From Burkholderia stagnalis (GTDB lineage: Bacteria; Pseudomonadota; Gammaproteobacteria; Burkholderiales; Burkholderiaceae), in NCBI RefSeq assembly GCF_902830275.1, contig NZ_CADESW010000006.1, positions 62,001 through 126,000 of the forward strand: a stretch of 64,000 nucleotides of DNA. Direction: 5' to 3'. Position numbers and translations under genes: made by a program. The first letter of the stretch is position 1; each line of letters begins with the position of its first letter. Below, one piece after another: positions 10,901-18,633 of this stretch. The notes beneath the pieces were generated by a model. That model was not told the origin of the DNA. It searched no databases and worked only from the letters and a program-made list of their open reading frames with translations.

Positions 10901-11535
10901 ATCGCCTTGAAGCCGACCCACGCGCCCGAGTAGCGCGACAGCGCCCAGCCGTACAGGCCGAATTCGAGCATGTCGGCGATGTTCGACGGATTCACGACCG
11001 GCATGTGCCACGCGATCATCGCGAAGTCGCTCTGGTGCGGCATCGACGACGACACGCAGCCGTGGTCGTCGCCCGCGACGACCAGCACGCCGCCATGCGG
11101 CGACGAGCCGTACGCGTTGCCGTGCTTCAGCGCGTCGCCCGCGCGGTCGACGCCCGGGCCCTTGCCGTACCACATCGCATAGACGCCCTCGACCGTGCGC
11201 TCCGGGTCGGCCTCGACGCGCTGCGTGCCGAGCACCGCGGTGCCGCCGAGTTCTTCGTTGATTGCGGGCAGGAAGCGCACGCCGCTGCCGTCGAGCAGTT
11301 TCTTCGCCTTCCACAGCTGCTGGTCGACCATGCCGAGCGGCGAGCCGCGGTAGCCGCTGACGAAGCCGGCCGTGTTCAGGCCCTGCTCGGCGTCGGCCGC
11401 GCGCTGCATCAGCAGCAGGCGCACCAGCGCCTGCGTGCCGGTCAGGAAGATCCGGCCGCGCGTGGCGGTCAGGTTGTCGGTCAGACGATAGTCGGATAGG
11501 GCGGGCGTGCCATCGATGGGCAAGCGGGCGGTCAT
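7963..11535 (-). CDS. Indolepyruvate:ferredoxin oxidoreductase, fused alpha-beta type
   Basis: 1190 aa. Thiamine-diphosphate and iron-sulfur enzyme that oxidatively decarboxylates aryl- or branched-chain 2-oxo acids with coenzyme A. The N-terminal half (to about 720) is the IorA-like pyrimidine- and TPP-binding part (YRGSPLG near residue 65, FCSGCPHNTS near 430, GIGCHFMASWM). A cysteine-rich Fe-S segment is CEGCGDCGVQSNC, then CNKDFSCVNGFC. The gamma-type domain follows (VTGVGGTGVVTVGAL), and the C-terminus is the DUF6537-type region of these fusions. Single-gene unit; 89-bp repeats lie upstream. Confidence 0.93.
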   Translation of the reverse strand: MTARLPIDGTPALSDYRLTDNLTATRGRIFLTGTQALVRLLLMQRAADAEQGLNTAGFVSGYRGSPLGMVDQQLWKAKKLLDGSGVRFLPAINEELGGTAVLGTQRVEADPERTVEGVYAMWYGKGPGVDRAGDALKHGNAYGSSPHGGVLVVAGDDHGCVSSSMPHQSDFAMIAWHMPVVNPSNIADMLEFGLYGWALSRYSGAWVGFKAISETVESGSTVDLDAVRTHWPAPAGFTPPAGGLHNRWPDLPSLTIEARLAAKLDAVRHFARTHSIDKWIAPAAHANVGIVTCGKAHLDLMEALRRLDLTVADLEAAGVRIYKVGLSYPLEMTRIETFVDGLAEVLVIEEKGPVIEQQIKDYLYNRADGARPRVLGKHDAEGACLLSELGELRPSRILPVFAEWLARHKPALDRRERVVDLVAPQILSNEADAVKRTPYFCSGCPHNTSTKVPEGSIAQAGIGCHFMASWMERDTTGLIQMGGEGVDWAAHAMFTNTKHVFQNLGDGTYFHSGILAIRQAVAAKANITYKILYNDAVAMTGGQPVDGSISVPQIARQVEAEGVSRFVVVSDEPQKYDGHHGLFPKGTTFHHRSELDAVQRELRETPGVTVLIYDQTCAAEKRRRRKKGEFPDPDKRLFINDAVCEGCGDCGVQSNCLSVEPLETPLGRKRRIDQSSCNKDFSCVNGFCPSFVTVEGAALKKAAGAAFDEAALAARVDALPVPATHLDAAPYDMLVTGVGGTGVVTVGALVSMAAHLEGKSASVLDFMGFAQKGGSVLSFVRIAASDEWLHQVRIDTQQADVLLACDMVVGASADALQTVRHERSRIVVNTHRIPNASFVQNPDANLHADALLEKMHHAAGDGYLSSCDAQALAAKFLGDSIGANILMLGFAWQLGLVPVSHAAMMRAIELNNVAVPMNKLAFSIGRMAAGDPAGLDALWNARHAVAAHAAPETLAELIADREARLDAYGGARYVERYRTLVNAAHAKGDDALTRAVATTFYRLLAVKDEYEVARLYADGAFRTALEAQFEGVPGQDYRVKFNLAPPTVAKAGRDGSVPKKRVFGQWMWPVLGALARVRSLRGTWLDPFGRTVERRMERALADDYETTLARALAATTADNAARVAQLADLHARVRGFGHVKLRNLAGVKRAERELALQLGIDAATSAAVQHALDEVKGAGTLKGIPVVVAK

Positions 11536-11868
11536 GGGGACGTCTCCGTGATTTTGTGCTGTTCTGATCGCTGCTCCGGCGGCGGGTCGGGCGACGCCTG
11601 TGCCGGCGGCAGCGGAATGGCTCTATTTTTTCGCGCGGAAAGAAGAATGTTTTTTCTTATCTTGCTCAGGCGGCGCTGTGGTGAGAAAAACTACGCATCA
11701 TTTGCGCTGGATTTGAGAGAGATTTCGCGCGTGGCTGCTGTGTGGCGGATTGGGCGGGGGTCCGGGGTTCCTGGGCGGTTTGCTGCGGAAGCGGTTTTTG
11801 GGCGGAGCGGCCGGCCGAGGCGACAGGCCGCCGTCCGCGCGCCGCTGGACGCGGGTCTTGGCGGCTGG
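11536..11868. other. Upstream region of the oxidoreductase gene
   Basis: 333 bp with no gene I would accept. It contains an AT-rich block at about 11618-11710 (runs of T and A in a GC-rich setting) that is the likely promoter of the leftward oxidoreductase gene, then GC-rich sequence leading into the 89-bp array. Short frames here are shadows and lack a ribosome site. Confidence 0.5.
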
Positions 11869-13280
11869 GGCGGGCATCCTCACCGATGGATTGCACAGGG
11901 TTTCGATTCGTCGAGCGAGGCGGATATCCACAATGGAAATGCGGCTCGACGCGTGTGATCGGCAGTCATGCTCACCGTTGAAATGCACAGGGCTTCGAGT
12001 CGCTTTCGAGGCCGGGGATCGACATCGGGCCTGATGCCTGATCGAGACGGCAGCGCTCGTGCTCACCGTTAGAATCCACAGCGTTCTGAGTGGCCTCCGG
12101 GACCGGATATCCACACTCGATCTGGCGACATGTTCGCGCAGGTGCCTGCGCTCACCGATGGAATCCATAGTGTTCCGAGTGATCGGGGAGGCTGGATGTC
12201 CACACCGAGTTCACCGGCACGTTCGATCAGCGCCTCACCCTCACCGTTAAAATACACAGCGTGTCGAGTGGCTTCGGAGAGCGGATATCCACACCGAGTC
12301 CGCAGGCACGTTCGATCAGCGCCTCACTCTCACCGTTAAAATGCACGGCGCTCCGAGTGGTTCCGTTGAATGGTTGTCCGCACCGGAATCGGCAACACAT
12401 TCGATCGCGCTCACACTCACCTTCGAAGTCCACAGCGTTTCGAGTGACTCCGGAGGCGGGATATCCACACTGAGTCCGCAGGCACGTTCGATCAGCGCCT
12501 CACTCTCACCGTTAAAATGCACAGCGCTCCGAGTGGTTTCATCGGGCGGATATCCACATCGGAATCAGCGGCACTTGCGATCGTATGCCTGCACTCACCT
12601 TCGGAATCCAGAGCGTCTCAAGTGGCCCCAGAGGCTGGATATCCACACCGAATCTGCCGACGCGGTCGATCAATGCCTCACCCTCACCGTTAAAATACAC
12701 AGCGCGCCGAGTGGCTTCGGAGAGCGGATATCCACACCGGAATCGGCAACACGTTCGATCGCGCGCTCGCACTCACCTTCGGAATCCACAGCGTTTCGAG
12801 TAGCCGCGGAGGCTGGATATCCACACCGAGTCCGCCGACACGTTCGATCAACGCCTCACCCTCACCGTTAAAATACACAGCGCGCCGAGTGGCTTCGGAG
12901 AGCGGATATCCACGCCGGAATCGGCAACACGTTCGATCGCGCGCTCGTACTCACCTTCGGAATCCACATCGTCTCGAGTGGCCCCGAAGGCTGGATATCC
13001 ACACCGAATCTGCCGACGCGTCCTGTCGTCGCCTCACCCTCACCGTTAAAATGCACAGGGTTCCGAGTGGCTTCGGCGAGCAGATATCCACACCGGGCTC
13101 GACAACACACACGATCACGCGACGCCCCTCACCGTCGTGTTTCACAGCGATCCGACTCGTTTCCGAAGCCGGATATCCACACCCCGATCCAGCGACGCGT
13201 TCAATCAGGGTCCACGCTCACCATTGAATTCCACAGCATTTCGCGTCGCTTCGGGCGCGGATATCCACAACCGAAAGCGC
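11869..13280. repeat. Tandem array of 16 units with an 89-bp period
   Basis: A GATATCCACA-type anchor recurs at 11923, 12017, 12106, 12195, 12284, 12373, 12460, 12549, 12638, 12727, 12816, 12905, 12994, 13083, 13172 and 13260. Twelve of the 15 steps are exactly 89 bp; the others are 94, 87 and 88. A second motif, CTCACCGTTAAAATACACAGCG-like (AATCCACAGCG in other units), lies 54 bp after each anchor and 35 bp before the next. An incomplete extra copy of the second motif begins the array near 11872. Since 89 is not a multiple of 3 and units carry in-register TAA on one strand, no protein repeat is encoded. Units alternate in two types between 12460 and 13083. Confidence 0.97.
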
Positions 13281-13377
13281 GGCATTCGCCACGCCCGCTC
13301 TCGACGCCGATGAGCGCCGGCCCACCCCGCAGACTCAGCGGATGAACCGGTGCCCCACCCGGCGCACCGGCTTCGCA

Positions 13378-14508
13378 TCACCACCCATCCCATCCGGTCC
13401 ATGCCTGCGCGCCGGCGCCGTACTTGTTGAGCTTCGCAGCCAGCGCAACCGGCATCGCCATCAGGCCGAGCCCCTGGTCCGGATGTCCGCCGCCGAAGGC
13501 GTTCGACGTCGCCGACGCAAAATGGTCGGTATAGATGATGTTGATCTTCGGGTCGCGTTCCGGGTGATACGACCAGCTGGGAACCGGGTTGAGCGGATCG
13601 CGGACGAAGAACCGCCTCAGGCGCGGATTGACGTCGTTCGCCGCGCGATCGACGATGCTGGTCATCAGCGATCGTCCCCAATACGTGCAAGTCCACGAAA
13701 GCAGGTGCAGCGTGCCCGGCGCGCCGCCCGCCGGATTCGCGGGATAGTTGACCCCGAACTGCGCGGGCGCGATCGTGCGATTGCCGCGCTGCGTCAGCCT
13801 CCGGTACTGCGTGGCCGCCATCTCGTCCACGTCGCTCGCGTTCGAATACTGGTCGAACAAGGTCAGGCTGTTCGCCGCCTGGCCGATTACATATTTGTTG
13901 ATGAGGAAGAAGCCTCTCGGCAAGGTCAATGCCGGGTTGACAAGATACGGCTCCCGGCGCTGATCCATCGCGCCGTCATAGAGAATGGCCACCCGGGATT
14001 TCACGGAACGATCGCCGGGATTGACGAGGAGCTGTCCGTAATTGGCGTTGAACAGGTTGATGTTGTCGGCAACCGTCGCGCTGTTCTGCGTGTACTGCAC
14101 CAGCCGGTCGCCGAGCGTATTGCTCAGGTAATCGATGAAGCGGGCGTGCATGTCGTCGCCCCACTCGCCGTTGAAGTGCGAGATGTTCAGAATGACGAGT
14201 TCGCAATCCGCCGCTCGAATGGTCGTGAAGTAGTTGATGATCGCGCGCAGGATATTGTCGAACGAGTCTCCCCAGTAAGGCGCGCCATGGTAGGTCCAGT
14301 ATGTGCCGTTGCGCGCGATAGCGGGGCGCAGGTCGAAATAGCGTATGCCACCGGCGAGCTGTGCCGCCATGTCCGCGGTTTGCGTGCGCGCCATGCGCGC
14401 CAGGCGCATGGAGTTCACGTAGCAGCCGCTGTCGTGCGTACCGGGAATCGTGATCGCGCTCAACGGCCGGTTCTGCAGGTAGTTCGCGAAGAGTTGGGTC
14501 ATCCACAT
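13378..14508 (-). CDS. PI-PLC X-domain phosphodiesterase
   Basis: 376 aa. A TIM-barrel phosphatidylinositol-specific phospholipase C-like protein. The catalytic pattern is visible: IPGTHDSG (His25, Asp26), RYFDLRP (Asp59, Arg61) and WTYHGA (His74), matching the two histidines and Asp/Arg of bacterial PI-PLC. No signal peptide is apparent (the protein starts MWMTQLF and enters the barrel at residue 16), unusual for an enzyme normally secreted, so export may use another route or the substrate may be intracellular. It lies 16 bp after a small gene on the same strand and is probably co-transcribed. Substrate is not deducible. Confidence 0.85.
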   Translation of the reverse strand: MWMTQLFANYLQNRPLSAITIPGTHDSGCYVNSMRLARMARTQTADMAAQLAGGIRYFDLRPAIARNGTYWTYHGAPYWGDSFDNILRAIINYFTTIRAADCELVILNISHFNGEWGDDMHARFIDYLSNTLGDRLVQYTQNSATVADNINLFNANYGQLLVNPGDRSVKSRVAILYDGAMDQRREPYLVNPALTLPRGFFLINKYVIGQAANSLTLFDQYSNASDVDEMAATQYRRLTQRGNRTIAPAQFGVNYPANPAGGAPGTLHLLSWTCTYWGRSLMTSIVDRAANDVNPRLRRFFVRDPLNPVPSWSYHPERDPKINIIYTDHFASATSNAFGGGHPDQGLGLMAMPVALAAKLNKYGAGAQAWTGWDGW

Positions 14509-14524
14509 GTCGATGTCTCCTCGC

Positions 14525-15013
14525 TCAGCTGTTCACGATGGTCAACGCATTCAGGTATGCCCCGTCCTTGCCTGAAACGAATTGCAGGAGCTTGAATGCG
14601 TTGGGCGGCGTGCATTGCACATCCGCATAGACGATCACGTCTGACAGATGGCAGTCCTCGGCGATCTGCAGATAGTCCTTCGTGCTCTTGCCGTCCGGAT
14701 CGGACAGGGCCGCAGGAGGCGTCTTCGCGTCGCACTGGTTGATCTTCGCAACGATGCTGGCCGACTTCTGCGGATCGAGCGGCACCGTAAAGGTGACGAC
14801 GATCACTGCCGACCCGGCGCTCCCCGCGACCACCAGGTCCTGCGATACGGATTGGCGCGAAGGCAGCGCAATGTTCTGGAAGGCGGGCGCGTTGCCCTTC
14901 CCCCAATCCGACGCATTGGCGTAGGTTGCGCTCATGGAAATGTCGTAGGGGGTGGCGTTCTCGATGACCAGGCTGGTCTTGTAATCCTGCGGAATCGGGT
15001 TGGACAGAGGCAT
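14525..15013 (-). CDS. Small protein of unknown function, paired with the PI-PLC gene
   Basis: 162 aa from the ATG at 15013, preferred because AAAGGA lies about nine bases upstream; an earlier in-frame ATG at 15031 is possible. There is no signal peptide or membrane segment. The pattern of alternating hydrophobic residues (TSLVIENATPYDISMSATY, then VIVVTFTV) suggests a beta-sandwich. Three cysteines are present. It is upstream of and in the same unit as the PI-PLC gene. A resemblance in length and style to small membrane-active beta-sandwich proteins (aegerolysin-like) is only a guess. Confidence 0.7.
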   Translation of the reverse strand: MPLSNPIPQDYKTSLVIENATPYDISMSATYANASDWGKGNAPAFQNIALPSRQSVSQDLVVAGSAGSAVIVVTFTVPLDPQKSASIVAKINQCDAKTPPAALSDPDGKSTKDYLQIAEDCHLSDVIVYADVQCTPPNAFKLLQFVSGKDGAYLNALTIVNS

Positions 15014-15344
15014 GGCAAACGTCCTTTGCATGAGGCCGGCGCACCCCGCCGGGGAGACCGGCAGGCATGCGTTCGGGTGAGCTGACCGGTGCCTCCACTT
15101 TGTGTTGCGCGCTTCGTCCGGACAATGTGGCAGACGTCATGCGAAGGGCGGAACGGATGGCCCATGACGACGAGGCCATTCGTGGCGCGAGCGACGTGGC
15201 GCGATTTATTTCATTACTAGTCATTGAATGACTAGTTATTTGATTTACCCTTTATTCGACGCTCGACGGCATGCTGGTCGCCCCTGTCCCAACCTCCCCC
15301 GCTCGGGTACGCTTGACCATCGACCGACGACACGCGGAGGCGCG
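15014..15344. other. Divergent promoter region with AT-rich core
   Basis: 331 bp between the small unknown gene (leftward) and the GST gene (rightward). The part from about 15203 to 15250 is strongly AT-rich and contains a perfect palindrome (listed separately). A short rightward frame ending near 15229 has no recognisable family. Confidence 0.5.
15216..15236. promoter_or_regulatory. 21-bp perfect palindrome, candidate operator
   Basis: ACTAGTCATT and AATGACTAGT are exact inverted arms around a single G. It is in an AT-rich promoter block about 110 bp before the GST start and 200 bp before the small-gene start. Such symmetric ACTAGT-type dyads are typical of TetR- or MarR-family sites, but no such regulator gene lies beside it. 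Confidence 0.6.
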
Positions 15345-15959
15345 ATGAAGCTCTACTACTGGCCGAAGACCCGGGCGTTCCGGGCGCTGTGGATGCTGGA
15401 GGAAATCGGTGTCGGCTACGAGCTGGAGCCGATCGACCTGCGCTCGCACGAACAGGGCAGCGACGCGTTCGTCCAGGTCAACCCGATGGCGAAGCTGCCC
15501 GCGCTCGACGACGGCAGCGCGCCGTTCGCCGAATCCGGCGCGGTGCTGCTCTACCTCGCCGACCGCTTTCCCGACGCGCAGCTAGGCGTCGCGCCCGACC
15601 ATCCGCTGCGCGGCCGCTTCCTGCAATGGCTGTTCTTCACGCCCACCTGCCTCGAGCCCGCGATGGCGGAAAAATTCACCGGCGCGTCGGGCAACCCCGT
15701 CGCATTCGGCTGGGGCAACATCACGCGCGTGCAGCGCGCGCTGGCGCAGACGCTCGCCCACAGCCCGTGGCTCGTCGGCGAGCACTTCACGGCCGCGGAC
15801 CTGCTGCTCGCCAGCACGCTGAAGATCGCGTTCGACGCGCACCTGCTGCCGCACGAAGGCGTGCTCGGCGACTACGTCACGCGCGCGGAAGACCGCGACG
15901 GCTTCCGCCGCGCGGTGGCGATCGAACAGCGCGAAGCGGCGCGGCTGCTGCATCCGTGA
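15345..15959 (+). CDS. Glutathione S-transferase
   Basis: 204 aa cytosolic GST. The N-terminal thioredoxin-fold domain (about 1-78) has YYWPKTRAFRALWMLEEIG, the cis-Pro turn MAKLPAL and ESGAVLLYLAD, which together form the glutathione site. The C-terminal helical domain has FTAADLLLAS, the N-capping motif of GSTs. Start chosen for the GCGGAGG ribosome site just upstream. It stands alone; the substrate is not known. Good match to the 200-230 aa norm. Confidence 0.93.
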   Translation: MKLYYWPKTRAFRALWMLEEIGVGYELEPIDLRSHEQGSDAFVQVNPMAKLPALDDGSAPFAESGAVLLYLADRFPDAQLGVAPDHPLRGRFLQWLFFTPTCLEPAMAEKFTGASGNPVAFGWGNITRVQRALAQTLAHSPWLVGEHFTAADLLLASTLKIAFDAHLLPHEGVLGDYVTRAEDRDGFRRAVAIEQREAARLLHP

Positions 15960-16002
15960 CGGCAGCCGGCCCTCCGGCCCTGCAAACCGGCCGCGCCGGG
16001 CC

Positions 16003-16956
16003 TCACGCGGCCGGCCCCGGCCCCGGCGCCGACACCGTGGCGCCGGGCGTGCCCGCGTCCGGATGGTCGTCGATCGGCACGACCTCGTGGAAATGGGTGT
16101 AGTCGATATGCGTGATGCCGCCCTCTTCGCGCATCAGGTCGACGTAACGGTAGAACCAGCGGATCTCGCCGTGCAGCCACGAATAGCGCCCCTGCATCAC
16201 CTGCGAGGTCGTCTCGTCCGAGCCTTCGATCGTGATCAGCAGCGACGCGTCGCGCGCCGCGAGCGATTCCGCCGTCTCGCCGAACAGCGGGCTCGTCTCG
16301 TCGATCACGTGCATCAGGTTCCAGCCGAGCAGGAAGATCGGGTGCTCGCTGCGCACGAGCGGCAGGTCGTGGATCTTGCGCAGCGTATAGCCCTCGTGCG
16401 TGCCCTCGACGCGCATCAGCCGCAGCTTCGCGCGCGCCTCGGCGATCACGTTCTGGCGAGCGTTCGCCACCCGCACCATCAGCGTCATGCGGCCGTTCAG
16501 CGGCCGCACGATCGCGTAGCGCGCGAACAGGATCTTCGCGCGCGGCCGTGAGAACCGCGCGAACACCAGCCCGGTGGCCAGCGCGATCCCCGACATCCCG
16601 ATGAAGATCTCGAGCGTCGCGACGACGTGCGCATACATGGTCTGCGGATGCATGTCGCCGTAGCCGACGGTCGCGAGCGTCTCGACGCTGAAGAAGAACG
16701 CGCCGACGAAACCGGGCGGCGACTGGTTCGCGATCGGCGCGGTGCCGAGCAGGTACAGCGTCGCGAAGCAGCCGTTGATGAACAGGAACAGCACCGCGAG
16801 CGACAGGAAGAACACCGGCCAGCTCACCGTCAGCGCGCGGTGGTACAGGTCGCGCCAGCCGAGCGGCGGCATCCCGTAGGCGACCACGTGGCGGGTGCCC
16901 GACCAGATCTTGCGGCCACGGCCGCGGTAGGGAGCGGAGGAAGGATCGACGTTCAT
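16003..16956 (-). CDS. KirBac-type inward-rectifier potassium channel
   Basis: 317 aa. The start at 16956 (MNVDPSS) is preferred over upstream in-frame starts because it gives the usual KirBac length and N-terminal slide helix (LGWRDLYHRALT). Two membrane helices (about 45-70 and 106-134) flank the pore helix and the selectivity filter TVGYGD (96-101). The cytoplasmic immunoglobulin-like domain follows (RPRAKILFARYAIV to the end), with a Pro/Gly-rich tail. KirBac1.1 from Burkholderia pseudomallei is the structural prototype of the family. It forms an inner-membrane K+ tetramer. Confidence 0.94.
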   Translation of the reverse strand: MNVDPSSAPYRGRGRKIWSGTRHVVAYGMPPLGWRDLYHRALTVSWPVFFLSLAVLFLFINGCFATLYLLGTAPIANQSPPGFVGAFFFSVETLATVGYGDMHPQTMYAHVVATLEIFIGMSGIALATGLVFARFSRPRAKILFARYAIVRPLNGRMTLMVRVANARQNVIAEARAKLRLMRVEGTHEGYTLRKIHDLPLVRSEHPIFLLGWNLMHVIDETSPLFGETAESLAARDASLLITIEGSDETTSQVMQGRYSWLHGEIRWFYRYVDLMREEGGITHIDYTHFHEVVPIDDHPDAGTPGATVSAPGPGPAA

Positions 16957-17130
16957 CGCACGGCGCCGAAAGCGGGAAAGCGCTGAGCGTAGCACGCGGG
17001 TCGCGACCGGGCCGGCTGCATGCGCAACGCGGTCGAAACGACGAACGGGATCGTCGTGCGAGGCGCCGATCGCGGAGAAGATGTGTGCGCCGCGCCGCAG
17101 GAAGACGGAAGTCATCACGACGCGCGCGGT

Positions 17131-17158
17131 ATGCGGCGTGCCGGCCGGCACGCCGCAT
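17131..17158. terminator. 28-bp perfect palindrome, probable terminator after the sulfate-binding gene
   Basis: Arms ATGCGGCGTGCCGG and CCGGCACGCCGCAT abut with no loop, ten bases after the leftward sulfate-binding gene ends. No T-run is present; called as terminator from position and stem strength. Confidence 0.55.
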
Positions 17159-17168
17159 CAACCCGGCG

Positions 17169-18185
17169 TCACTTCCGGTCGACGATCACCTGGTCGAACG
17201 TGCCGCCGTCCGCGAAGTGCGTCTTCTGCGCGTTCGCCCAGCTGCCGAAGACCTGTTCGACGCTGAACGTCTTCAGCGCCTTGAACTCGGCCGCGTGCTT
17301 CTTCAGCACGTTCGCATCGCGCGGGCGCAGATGGTGCTGCGCGATGATCTCCTGCGCTTCCGGCGTGTACAGGTAGGCCAGATACGCCTGCGCGACCGGC
17401 TTCGTGCCCTTCTTGTCGACCACCTTGTCGACGACCGCGACCGGCGGCTCGGCGAGGATGCTCGCCGACGGATACACCGCGTCGAACTGCGCGCCCGACG
17501 CGCCGGTGTCCATCAGCGCGACCTCGTTCTCGAACGTGACGAGCACGTCGCCGATGCCGCGCTGCGTGAACGTCGTGGTGGCGCCCCGGCCGCCGGAATC
17601 GAGCACCGGCACGTTGCGGAAAATCGCTTTCTCGAACGCGAGCGCCTGCTCGTCGGTCGCGCCCTTCTGCTTCTGGTAGCCCCACGCGGCGAGATACGCG
17701 TAGCGGCCGTTGCCCGACGTCTTCGGGTTCGCGATGATCACCTGCACGCCCGGCTTCGCGAGATCGCTCCAGTCCTTGATCGCCTTCGGGTTGCCCTTGC
17801 GCACGAGGAACACCATCGTGGTGGAGTACGGCGAGCTGTTGTCCGCGAAGCGGGTGCGCCAGTCCTTCGCCAGCAGCTGCCCGCGCTCGGCGAGCAGGTC
17901 GATGTCGTTCGGCTGGTTCATCGTCACGACGTCGGCCTGCAGGCCCTGCAGCACCGACAGCGCCTGCGCGCTCGATGCGCCGTGCGACTGCTTGACCGTC
18001 ACCGTCTCGCCGGTCTTCTGCTTGTAGGCGGCGATGAAGCCCGCGTTGATGTCCTTGTACAGCTCGCGCGTCACGTCGTACGACACGTTCAGCAGCGACG
18101 TGTCCGCATGCGCGGCCGTCGTCGAGACGACGAGCGCCGCCGTGCCCGCCAGCAGCAGCCGGCCGATCCCCTTCGTGTTTGCCAT
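17169..18185 (-). CDS. sbp: Sulfate/thiosulfate ABC transporter periplasmic binding protein
   Basis: 338 aa. Signal peptide MANTKGIGRLLLAGTAALV... ends at AHA (about residue 27). The mature protein shows the sulfate-binding family marks LLNVSYDVTRELYKDIN, KQSHGASSAQALSVLQGL and GNGRYAYLAAWGY. It captures sulfate in the periplasm for a CysTWA-type importer. The permease and ATPase genes are not beside it, so it is an orphan here and may serve transporter genes elsewhere. Start chosen because it makes the signal peptide complete. Its upstream region (18186-18399) contains a small dyad AGCAG-gattt-CTGCT. Confidence 0.93.
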   Translation of the reverse strand: MANTKGIGRLLLAGTAALVVSTTAAHADTSLLNVSYDVTRELYKDINAGFIAAYKQKTGETVTVKQSHGASSAQALSVLQGLQADVVTMNQPNDIDLLAERGQLLAKDWRTRFADNSSPYSTTMVFLVRKGNPKAIKDWSDLAKPGVQVIIANPKTSGNGRYAYLAAWGYQKQKGATDEQALAFEKAIFRNVPVLDSGGRGATTTFTQRGIGDVLVTFENEVALMDTGASGAQFDAVYPSASILAEPPVAVVDKVVDKKGTKPVAQAYLAYLYTPEAQEIIAQHHLRPRDANVLKKHAAEFKALKTFSVEQVFGSWANAQKTHFADGGTFDQVIVDRK

Positions 18186-18399
18186 CGTTGAAATGCCCCG
18201 CTTCCAGTGGTTGATGCGTGACGGCGCTCGCACGCGCTGTCATCGAAACGTAAGCGGGCATTCTAGCGGCCGGCCGCGCAGCGCCTTCCAATCTGTCGTG
18301 GAAAGCAAAGCAGGATTTCTGCTAAACCGGCGGCGGCCGCTCGCGCGCGCGGCCGCAGGAATGCTAAGATCGCCGCTCAGCCCACTTCACGGTTCATCC

Positions 18400-18495
18400 A
18401 TGTCCGAAGTCCTGCGCTCGCACCTCATCCTTGCCGCCGTCGCGGCAGGCGCGCGTGCGGCCGGGCTGAAACTGAAAAAACGACTCCTCGACTGA
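18400..18495 (+). CDS. Possible 31-aa basic peptide
   Basis: MSEVLRSHLILAAVAAGARA... ends in the basic tail KLKKRLLD. A hydrophobic/Ala-rich helix followed by Lys/Arg would fit a small membrane-associated peptide. There is no convincing ribosome site, and no family is recognised, so this may be chance. It lies between the sulfate-binding gene and the DapA homologue. Confidence 0.2.
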   Translation: MSEVLRSHLILAAVAAGARAAGLKLKKRLLD

Positions 18496-18633
18496 CGGGG
18501 ACGTCGCGTCCCGTCAGGCGAATGCCGGACGGGATGCCCGCAGGTCGTTTTTCTCTCCTCGCTTGCACGCCTCGTTCCGGCACCCCGCCGGCGGAACGGT
18601 TCCCACCCTATCCGATTCCACAAGAGGCTTTGC

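Noticed and set aside
7894-11499. A 1201-codon open frame on the plus strand
   Set aside because: It is the antisense shadow of the indolepyruvate oxidoreductase gene; the protein is Arg/His/Ala rich without any family mark.
12227-13227. Repeat-encoded proteins (for example NGEGEALIERVGGLGVDIQPP on the minus strand)
   Set aside because: The unit is 89 bp, so the frame shifts in each copy and stop codons recur; no ribosome site and no start is consistent.
11869-13280. CRISPR array
   Set aside because: The 89-bp units are repeated along their full length rather than short identical repeats with unique spacers, and no cas gene is present.
11869-13280. Replication origin
   Set aside because: DnaA-like nonamers are many, but no exact TTATCCACA box was noted, there is no AT-rich unwinding element and no dnaA, dnaN, parA or parB gene near.
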